Source: an uncultured Clostridia bacterium
Lineage (GTDB): Bacteria; Bacillota; Clostridia; Oscillospirales; CAG-272
NCBI GenBank assembly: GCA_904502055.1
Contig: CAJGDZ010000050.1
Coordinates: forward strand, 1-10,761
Reading direction: 5' to 3'
Length of the DNA: 10,761 nt
Shown here piece after piece: positions 1-4,835 of this stretch (position 1 is the first letter of the stretch; every line of letters begins with the position of its first letter). A model generated the notes under the pieces. It did not search any database. It saw only the letters and a list, made by a program, of their open reading frames with translations, and was not told the origin of the DNA. A program made the position numbers and the translations under genes.

Positions 1-62
1 ACCCCTGCTATAGCGGATTTCAGGTACAGGGCACCGCTAATTCCCCGGCTGGTATGGCCTTA
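1..62 (-). ncRNA. ffs: SRP RNA (large bacterial type), 5' Alu-domain part; 3' end outside window
   Basis: Read on the minus strand, this stretch gives GGCCATACCAGCCGGGG, then TAGCGGTGCCCTGTACCTG, then AATCCGCTATAGCAGGG. From memory this matches, almost base for base, the 5' Alu domain of the Bacillus/Clostridium large SRP RNA (scRNA), whose core reads GGTGCCCTGTACCTG with ATCCGCT and TAGCAGGG following. The RNA is the scaffold of the signal recognition particle, which binds Ffh and delivers nascent membrane and secreted proteins to the membrane. Only about the first 62 nt are present, so the Ffh-binding S domain lies to the left of the window. The mature 5' end is estimated by alignment to the known RNA and may be off by several bases; a leader of about 50 nt precedes it. 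Confidence 0.88.
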
Positions 63-82
63 TTTCACAGCCCGTGCCGCAA

Positions 83-110
83 AATAAGACTTGATTCCAA
101 GATTCTTATT
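83..110 (-). other. Hairpin in the 5' leader of the SRP RNA precursor
   Basis: On the minus strand AATAAGA (104-110) pairs with TCTTATT (83-89), and inside it CTTG (98-101) pairs with CAAG (90-93) across a GAAT loop. That gives an 11-bp stem with a two-base AT bulge. It lies between the predicted transcription start (near 112) and the mature SRP RNA. In B. subtilis the scRNA precursor has a 5' leader removed by RNase III. This hairpin may be a processing or stability element, which is inference. Confidence 0.5.
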
Positions 111-118
111 GCCTTATT

Positions 119-147
119 ATTATACCAAACTTTTTCTCTTTTTGCAA
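119..147 (-). promoter_or_regulatory. Sigma-A-type promoter of the SRP RNA with A-tract upstream element
   Basis: On the minus strand -35 is TTGCAA (142-147) and -10 is a perfect TATAAT (119-124), with a 17-bp spacer. Two A-tracts about one helical turn apart (roughly 152-156 and 161-166) sit directly upstream, as in an UP element, which suits a gene for an abundant stable RNA. The predicted start is near 112. Confidence 0.75.
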
Positions 148-164
148 GGGGTTTTTCAACTTTT

Positions 165-194
165 TTGAACCACGCCTTCTTTTTTTCATAAACT
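165..194 (+). promoter_or_regulatory. Possible promoter of the cortex-lytic-like gene cluster
   Basis: TTGAAC (165-170) and TAAACT (189-194) are separated by 18 bp, a mediocre sigma-A pattern. The right half also reads CATAAACT (187-194), which resembles the -10 of mother-cell sporulation factors such as sigma-E (CATA-type), but no convincing matching -35 is seen. The sequence cannot decide between these. The neighbouring gene content would favour a sporulation sigma factor. Confidence 0.25.
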
Positions 195-233
195 GGTGAT
201 AAAGCCGTAAATTTTCCACTGAAAGGAGAAAAA

Positions 234-671
234 ATGAACAAGGACATACCGCAATACGATTCGCTGGGCTACACGGGCACAGGGTATCTTGTCGTCCGCG
301 TTTCCACCGCCACGGGTGCGCTTCCTCTACAGGGAGCAACGGTGCTCATCCGCGGAGGCGAGCCGGATTTTTCCGCTGTCATTGCGCGCCTGACCAGCGG
401 CGAGGACGGTCTCACCCCAAAGATCGCGCTTCTCACGCCGCCGCGCGCGCTTTCCCTGTCGCCCTCCGAGACCAAAAAGCCCTTTGCCTCCTACAACGTG
501 GAGGTCTATCTGGACGGCTATCAAACGCTTTCGGCGCAAAACGTGCCGATCTTTGACGGCATCACCTCCATCCAGCCCGCCGATATGATCCCCGTCCCCA
601 AAAACGGCTACCCGGCGTCCCGTCCGCCCTACGGGCAGCAATACACCGAGAGCGAACCTCCGGATCTTTGA
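234..671 (+). CDS. Small beta-rich protein resembling the N-terminal (pro) region of SleC-type cortex-lytic enzymes
   Basis: This is a 145-residue protein with no signal peptide and no membrane segment. ATG at 234 is preceded by AAAGGAG (222-228) with a 5-nt spacer. Residues 15-45 (GYLVVRVSTATGALPLQGA, then VLIRGG) look like the first strands of a transthyretin/carboxypeptidase-regulatory-like beta sandwich. Residues 84-122 (SYNVEVYLDGYQTL, VPIFDGITSIQPADMIPV) are of the kind found at the N terminus of clostridial SleC, ahead of its catalytic domain. The C terminus is proline-rich and probably flexible. No catalytic residues are apparent. It lies 11 nt upstream of the SpoIID-domain gene, so the two are almost certainly cotranscribed and translated in similar amounts. 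Inference: a separately encoded pro-domain, chaperone or partner of the lytic enzyme. The resemblance is by recalled pattern only, so it could be another beta-sandwich adaptor. Confidence 0.75.
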   Translation: MNKDIPQYDSLGYTGTGYLVVRVSTATGALPLQGATVLIRGGEPDFSAVIARLTSGEDGLTPKIALLTPPRALSLSPSETKKPFASYNVEVYLDGYQTLSAQNVPIFDGITSIQPADMIPVPKNGYPASRPPYGQQYTESEPPDL

Positions 672-682
672 AAGGAGAAACC

Positions 683-2083
683 ATGCCGCCTCTGATCCCC
701 TACATTCCCGAAACCATTACCGTCCACCTGGGGCCGCCCTCGTCCAACGCCGAAAACGTAACGCTTCCCTTCGCAGACTACATCGCCAACGTTGCCTCGA
801 GCGAGGTCTACCCCAGCTGGAATGAGAACGCCATTCGCGCCAATATGTACGCGCAGATCTCCTATGCACTCAACCGCGTCTACACCGAATACTACCGCTC
901 ACGCGGCTATCCCTTTGACATCACCAATTCCACCGCGGTGGATCAGTCCTTTGTCAAGGGGCGCGACATCTACGAAAACGTGGGAGCGCTTGCCGGCGAG
1001 CTGTTCAACGACTATATTCGGCGCCAAGGCAACATCGAGCCGCTTTTTGCCACCTATTGCGACGGCATTCAGGTCACCTGTGGGGGGCTTTCGCAATGGG
1101 GGAGCGAGGAGCTGGCGCAAAACGGAAGAACACCGTATGAAATTCTTACCTATTATTACGGAGATGACATTGATCTGGTACGCGATGCGCCGGTACAGGG
1201 GCTTACCGCCTCGGTGCCTGAGGTGCCGCTTCGTCTGGGCTCGTCGGGCACCGACGTACGTCTGATCCAGGTGCGTCTCAACCGCATTTCGCAAAATTTC
1301 CCCTCCATCCCCAAGATCGCCTCGGTGGACGGCATTTTTTCCTACAACACCGAAGACGCGGTCATCGCCTTTCAGGAGGCCTTCAGCCTGACGCCCGACG
1401 GTGTTGTCGGCAAGGCCACCTGGTACAAGATCCAGCAGATCTACGCCAGCGTCAAGCGCCTGGCGGAGCTGGGCTCCGAGGGCATCAAGGAAACCGACAT
1501 CACTCAGCTTCCCTACGAGCTGCCGAGCTTTGGCGACACCGGCCTTGCCGTTCGCAACGTACAATATTATCTGGATTATCTCTCGCGGTTTTACTCCACC
1601 GTGCCACCCCTCGCGGTGGACAGCATCTTCGGCGAAGCCACACGCGAGGCCGTCCGCGCCGCCCAGCAGACCTTCGGACTTCCGGGGACCGGGGAGCTGG
1701 ATGCGACAACCTTTGAGGCTATCTATGACGCCTACCTCGGCATCATCGATTCACTCACCTTTGAATTTCGCGAGGGTGAGGTGCTGCCCTTTTCGGGTGT
1801 GGTACTGACTCTTGGTTCGCAGGCTCCCGAGGTGACCGTTCTTCAGCAGTACCTGAATGCACTTGCCGAGATCTATCCCGAGATCCCACTCGTTGAGCCA
1901 ACGGGGTATTTCGGCACGCAAACACAGGCGGCCGTGCTTGCCTTTGAACGGCTTTTCGGCTTGCCGCAAAACGGCGTCGTGGAAGCCACCGTATGGAACG
2001 CGATTGCCTCGGAATACGCGACGCTTTCCTCGGGAGACGTACTTCGCGAGGGGCAATATCCCGGCTATGAGGTCGGGGCATAG
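683..2083 (+). CDS. SleC-like spore cortex-lytic enzyme: SpoIID/LytB domain plus three peptidoglycan-binding modules
   Basis: This 466-residue protein probably degrades cortex peptidoglycan as a lytic transglycosylase. The start is taken as ATG 683, with AAAGGAG at 671-677 overlapping the upstream stop. A TTG at 668 is in frame but lies on top of that ribosome binding site. Residues about 25-165 resemble a SpoIID/LytB domain: SSEVYPSW with Glu41 at the position of the SpoIID catalytic glutamate, FDITNST (78-84), and GGLSQWG (134-140) followed by PYEILTYYYG. Cys126 and Cys133 flank the loop before GGLSQWG and could bind metal or form a disulfide. Three PG_binding_1 repeats follow at about 183-260, 277-355 and 370-450, each with an LQ/VQ-x2-L helix, a DG/DSIFG-like turn and a GLPxxG-x-V/L ending. 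There is no signal peptide, as expected for a protein made in the mother cell or packaged in the spore. SleC proteins combine the same domain with peptidoglycan binding. The fused pro-region of SleC is absent here and seems to be encoded by the preceding gene. Confidence 0.8.
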   Translation: MPPLIPYIPETITVHLGPPSSNAENVTLPFADYIANVASSEVYPSWNENAIRANMYAQISYALNRVYTEYYRSRGYPFDITNSTAVDQSFVKGRDIYENVGALAGELFNDYIRRQGNIEPLFATYCDGIQVTCGGLSQWGSEELAQNGRTPYEILTYYYGDDIDLVRDAPVQGLTASVPEVPLRLGSSGTDVRLIQVRLNRISQNFPSIPKIASVDGIFSYNTEDAVIAFQEAFSLTPDGVVGKATWYKIQQIYASVKRLAELGSEGIKETDITQLPYELPSFGDTGLAVRNVQYYLDYLSRFYSTVPPLAVDSIFGEATREAVRAAQQTFGLPGTGELDATTFEAIYDAYLGIIDSLTFEFREGEVLPFSGVVLTLGSQAPEVTVLQQYLNALAEIYPEIPLVEPTGYFGTQTQAAVLAFERLFGLPQNGVVEATVWNAIASEYATLSSGDVLREGQYPGYEVGA

Positions 2084-2094
2084 AAAGGAGACCT

Positions 2095-2628
2095 ATGAAC
2101 CGACAACCAACCACAAGAGCGCAAGCCATTCTGAACCTGCAACGTTATCTGCGCCAGCTTTCCTATTTTGATGAGACCGTCCCACCGCCTCCGCTTTCGG
2201 GCACGTGGGATGCGCGTACCGAGGAGTCCCTTACGGCCTTCCAGCGCAAGCACCGCCTTCCCGAAACCGGCCGCGCCGACGACGTGACCTGGAATCTTTT
2301 GTACGACGAGTATAAGCGCTCGCTGGCCTTTGCCGCCGCGCCGCGCGCGCTTCCCGTTTTCCCTCTTTTGCCCGACGGCTATGAGATCGCGCTCGGCGAG
2401 CAAAGCTTTGCCGTTATGGCCATTCAGTATATGCTGGGCGAGATCCGCCTGCAATATGACAACATCGAAGAGGTGGCACAGACCGGCATCTATGACACCG
2501 ATACCGACGCCGCCATTCGCGAATTTCAAACGCGAAATCTCCTGCCCGCAACGGGAAAGGTCAACAAAGCCACATGGGATTTTTTGGTAGCGGCATACGA
2601 AATCACCTTTAAGGACAATAAACAGTAA
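2095..2628 (+). CDS. Protein of two peptidoglycan-binding (PG_binding_1) modules
   Basis: This 177-residue protein has a strong AAAGGAG at 2084-2090, four nt before ATG 2095. It consists of two repeats of the three-helix PG_binding_1 type, at about 8-78 (LNLQRYLRQL, SGTWDARTEESLTAFQ, LPETG, TWNLL) and 92-172 (MAIQYMLGEI, TGIYDTDTDAAIREFQ, LPATGKV, TWDFL). Between them is a short proline- and alanine-rich linker. No catalytic domain, signal peptide or membrane segment is visible. Its repeats are of the same kind as the three in the upstream enzyme, and the 11-nt gap with a matching ribosome binding site indicates one operon. A likely role is anchoring or positioning the lytic enzyme on cortex peptidoglycan, or a structural role in the coat-cortex zone, which is inference. 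It may descend from duplication of the upstream modules. No clear terminator is seen after it. Confidence 0.8.
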   Translation: MNRQPTTRAQAILNLQRYLRQLSYFDETVPPPPLSGTWDARTEESLTAFQRKHRLPETGRADDVTWNLLYDEYKRSLAFAAAPRALPVFPLLPDGYEIALGEQSFAVMAIQYMLGEIRLQYDNIEEVAQTGIYDTDTDAAIREFQTRNLLPATGKVNKATWDFLVAAYEITFKDNKQ

Positions 2629-2701
2629 AATAACGAGATTTCATTCGAAAAAGCGAGAAAACTACGTGATAAATCCGAAAAATCGCCTCTCGTTTTGATC
2701 G

Positions 2702-2718
2702 TTTGACCTTTTTTGACT
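2702..2718 (-). promoter_or_regulatory. CtsR operator 1 (tandem heptads)
   Basis: TTTGACC (2702-2708) and TTTGACT (2712-2718) are separated by three bases. This is the reverse complement of the CtsR consensus, a direct repeat of GGTCAAA with a 3-nt gap. The second heptad carries one change. It lies upstream of the -35 box. Confidence 0.7.
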
Positions 2719-2734
2719 TTGACTTTCTTTGACC
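2718..2734 (-). promoter_or_regulatory. CtsR operator 2, overlapping the -35 box
   Basis: TTTGACT (2718-2724) and TTTGACC (2728-2734) are separated by TTC, again a reverse-oriented tandem heptad pair. It shares base 2718 with operator 1 and covers the -35 hexamer, so bound CtsR should block RNA polymerase directly. Confidence 0.8.
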
Positions 2735-2747
2735 TTTGTTCTATAAT
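2719..2747 (+). promoter_or_regulatory. Sigma-A promoter of the ctsR-mcsA-mcsB-clpC operon
   Basis: -35 TTGACT (2719-2724) and a perfect -10 TATAAT (2742-2747) are separated by 17 bp. The predicted start is near 2754, giving a leader of about 34 nt. The promoter lies among three CtsR operators, so the operon is expected to be off until CtsR is inactivated by heat or other protein stress. Confidence 0.88.
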
Positions 2748-2757
2748 ATACCCGAAA

Positions 2758-2774
2758 GGTCAAAGAAGGTCAAA
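2758..2774 (+). promoter_or_regulatory. CtsR operator 3, just downstream of the start site
   Basis: GGTCAAA (2758-2764), GAA, GGTCAAA (2768-2774): a perfect match to the CtsR consensus direct repeat in the forward direction. It lies in the transcribed leader and abuts the ribosome binding site AAGGAG (2775-2780). It faces operator 2 symmetrically across the -10 box. Confidence 0.9.
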
Positions 2775-2787
2775 AAGGAGAAACGAT

Positions 2788-3237
2788 ATGTTAACCGATA
2801 CCATTGCAAAATTGATTGAGGAAATGCTGGACGAGGCGGGCGGCTCTCTGGAGCTCAGGCGCAACGATATGGCGGCGCGCCTTGGATGCGTGCCCAGCCA
2901 GATCAGCTATGTCATTACCTCGCGCTTCACACCGGAGCGCGGATATATCATTGAATCCAGACGGGGCGGCGGCGGTTGCATCCGCATCGTCAAAAAGCAA
3001 ATGCAGAGAGACGAATATCTGATGCATTTCTTCTACGCCATCGGAAGCGCCATCGACGAACGCTCGGCAGAGGCTTATCTTGCCAACCTCTCGGACAATG
3101 GGTTGATCACATCCCGCGAAAAAAATATGATCTCCGCCGCCCTTTCGGGCTCGGCACTGTCCGAAATCCCACCCGAATTCCGAAACAATATCCGTGCGCA
3201 GATATTCCGACACATTATTCTGTCCATTATGCGCTAA
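2788..3237 (+). CDS. ctsR: Transcriptional repressor CtsR
   Basis: This 149-residue protein has the usual CtsR length and represses class III heat-shock genes (clp operons) by binding GGTCAAA tandem repeats as a dimer. ATG 2788 follows AAGGAG (2775-2780). A TTG at 2713 is in frame but lies inside the promoter and operators, so it is rejected. The N-terminal winged helix-turn-helix shows RLGCVPSQISYVITSRF (31-47) and RGYIIESRRGGGGCIRI (51-67). The tetraglycine loop of the wing (60-63) is the known heat sensor of CtsR, and Arg59 just before it corresponds to the wing arginine phosphorylated by McsB. The C-terminal half (about 75-149) is the helical dimerisation and ClpC-interaction domain. Cys64 directly after the glycines is unusual; the B. 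subtilis protein has Tyr there. It is first in a four-gene operon, 23 nt before mcsA, and autoregulated. Confidence 0.96.
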   Translation: MLTDTIAKLIEEMLDEAGGSLELRRNDMAARLGCVPSQISYVITSRFTPERGYIIESRRGGGGCIRIVKKQMQRDEYLMHFFYAIGSAIDERSAEAYLANLSDNGLITSREKNMISAALSGSALSEIPPEFRNNIRAQIFRHIILSIMR

Positions 3238-3260
3238 AATAAGAAAGGAAGGTACGAAAT

Positions 3261-3791
3261 ATGCTTTGTGAAAGATGTAAGAAAAAAGACGCTACGGTCT
3301 TTTATGAGGAAACCATAAACGGGAAAACCCGCTCATACTCGCTTTGCGGCGAATGTGCCAAGGAAATGAAGCAAAACGGAGAGCTTTCGCTCGACGCCGA
3401 CCTTGGCGGAAGCCTATTCGGTGCGTCTCCCTTCACGGCCTTCTCTGACAACTTCTTTGGCGGTTTCTTTGGACTCCCCGAAGCCGTGCGGACAAGCAAA
3501 AAGCTCTGCCCCCTCTGCCACGCAAGCTTTGAGGATTTTAGCAGAAGCGGAAAGGCGGGGTGTCCGTCCTGCTACGAGACCTTTGCCATGGAGCTTGAAG
3601 CAACGCTTCGCTCCATCCACGGAAACACGAGGCACGTCGGAAAAGCACCTGCAAAATACGGAAAAAAGCAAGACGGAAAAAGTCAGCTTGAGCAGCTTCG
3701 CGATAAGCTCGCGCAGGCGATCAAGCAAGAAGATTTTGAAAACGCCGCAAGGTTTCGTGACGAGATCCGCAAGCTGGAAGCGGATGCGTAA
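3261..3791 (+). CDS. mcsA: McsA, zinc-finger activator of the arginine kinase McsB (UvrB/UvrC-motif protein)
   Basis: This 176-residue protein activates McsB and acts as an adaptor for ClpC, and is linked to thiol, metal and heat stress. ATG 3261 follows AAAGGAAGG (3244-3252). Two zinc-binding units are visible, each from paired CxxC motifs: Cys3/Cys6 with Cys29/Cys32, and Cys83/Cys86 with Cys101/Cys104. Between them lies a glycine- and phenylalanine-rich low-complexity segment (about 48-72). After a basic linker, residues about 142-175 form a UVR motif (LEQLRDKLAQAIKQEDFENA, then ARFRDEIRKLE), the coiled-coil hairpin used for partner binding. The gene sits between ctsR and mcsB, as in other Firmicutes. 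The stop codon overlaps the mcsB ribosome binding site, suggesting coupled translation. Confidence 0.95.
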   Translation: MLCERCKKKDATVFYEETINGKTRSYSLCGECAKEMKQNGELSLDADLGGSLFGASPFTAFSDNFFGGFFGLPEAVRTSKKLCPLCHASFEDFSRSGKAGCPSCYETFAMELEATLRSIHGNTRHVGKAPAKYGKKQDGKSQLEQLRDKLAQAIKQEDFENAARFRDEIRKLEADA

Positions 3792-3804
3792 GGAGGGATA
3801 AAAT

Positions 3805-4809
3805 ATGGCTTGGTACAATAAAAAGGAAACGGGCAACGATATTGTTCTCTCCTCTCGCGTGCGTCTTGCACGAAATCTTGAGGGATACCCCTTCGGCAGC
3901 CGTCTAAGCGGCGAACAGGCTAAGGAGATCATCGACAAGGTCGGCGGACTCCTTGAGGCCAGCGGCTTTGAGAAGATCGACTTTTCCGCCATTTCCCCCA
4001 CCGAAGCGGGAGCACTTTACGAAAAGCACTACGTCAGCCGCGAGTTTGTCGGCAAAAAAACGCCGCACGCGCTGATGCTAAGCGAGACCTGCGGCCTGGC
4101 GGTCATGCTGTGCGAGGAGGATCACGTGCGCATTCAGTGCCTTTTGTCGGGGCTTGCGCTTGAGGAGGCGTACAAAAACGCCGTGGCGGTCGACGACCGC
4201 TTGGACGGCGAGCTTGCGATCGCCTATAGCGACAAGCTCGGCTATCTGACGCACTGTCCCACCAATCTCGGCACCGCTATGCGCGCATCGGTCATGATGT
4301 TCCTCCCCGCCCTTACGATGGCAGGCAGGATCCCCGCGCTTATGAACCGTCTTTCCAAGATCGGACTTACCATTCGCGGCTTCTGTGGCGAGGGCACCGA
4401 GGCCGGGGGAAGCCTTTATCAGATCTCCAACCAGATCACGCTCGGCATCACCGAGGAGCAGACGCTCAAAAAGCTGTCCGACGCGGTAAAGCAGATTACC
4501 GAGAGTGAAAACGAGCTCCGAGCATTGATCACGCCCGAAAAGAATCCCAAGATCGTTGACCGCATCTGCCGTGCCGAGGGCATTCTCCGTCACGCGTATC
4601 TCCTGACCTCGGACGAGTTTCTCACCTATTATTCGGACGTAAGACTCGGCATTGCTCTTGGCATTCTTGAGTCCATCACCTACAAGAACCTTGACAGCCT
4701 TCTGTTTGAGGTCATGCCCTGCGGCCTTGCGCTGAGTGAGGGCAAGGTAAATCTCGACGAGCGCGAGCGCGACCGGATACGCGCAAAGCGCGTCAAGGAC
4801 ACACTATAA
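3805..4809 (+). CDS. mcsB: Protein-arginine kinase McsB
   Basis: This 334-residue protein phosphorylates arginines on CtsR and on misfolded proteins, marking the latter for ClpC-ClpP. It belongs to the phosphagen (guanidino) kinase fold and is slightly shorter than typical McsB (about 350-360). ATG 3805 follows AAGGAGGG (3790-3797), which overlaps the mcsA stop. Visible motifs are LSSRVRLARN (15-24, nucleotide binding), CEEDH (103-107, where NEEDH-type sequences are usual), GYLTHCPTNLGTAMRAS (146-162, with the conserved Cys151), and RGFCGEGTEA with QISNQ (191-210, nucleotide loop). RDRIRA (322-327) matches the RDxxRA phospho-arginine receptor motif known to drive McsB self-assembly and activation. 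All parts needed for activity appear intact. It stands 26 nt before clpC. Confidence 0.96.
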   Translation: MAWYNKKETGNDIVLSSRVRLARNLEGYPFGSRLSGEQAKEIIDKVGGLLEASGFEKIDFSAISPTEAGALYEKHYVSREFVGKKTPHALMLSETCGLAVMLCEEDHVRIQCLLSGLALEEAYKNAVAVDDRLDGELAIAYSDKLGYLTHCPTNLGTAMRASVMMFLPALTMAGRIPALMNRLSKIGLTIRGFCGEGTEAGGSLYQISNQITLGITEEQTLKKLSDAVKQITESENELRALITPEKNPKIVDRICRAEGILRHAYLLTSDEFLTYYSDVRLGIALGILESITYKNLDSLLFEVMPCGLALSEGKVNLDERERDRIRAKRVKDTL

Positions 4810-4835
4810 AACAAAAAGAAAAGAGATGAAGCATT

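Noticed and set aside
65..339. Leftward open frames over the SRP promoter region
   Set aside because: They are lysine- and arginine-rich readings of A/T tracts without ribosome binding sites, and overlap the SRP RNA promoter and the first plus-strand gene.
668..682. TTG start extending the SpoIID-domain protein by five residues
   Set aside because: The extra codons are the AAAGGAG ribosome binding site itself; ATG 683 is well placed behind it.
2632..2694. AACGAGA / TCTCGTT inverted repeat as a terminator of the cortex-lytic cluster
   Set aside because: The loop is 49 nt with only a 4-bp inner stem (GCGA/TCGC), and only four T's follow the stem. It is too weak for an intrinsic terminator.
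2713..2787. TTG start extending CtsR by 25 residues
   Set aside because: It lies upstream of the predicted transcription start, within promoter and operator sequence; ATG 2788 has a good ribosome binding site and gives the normal CtsR length.
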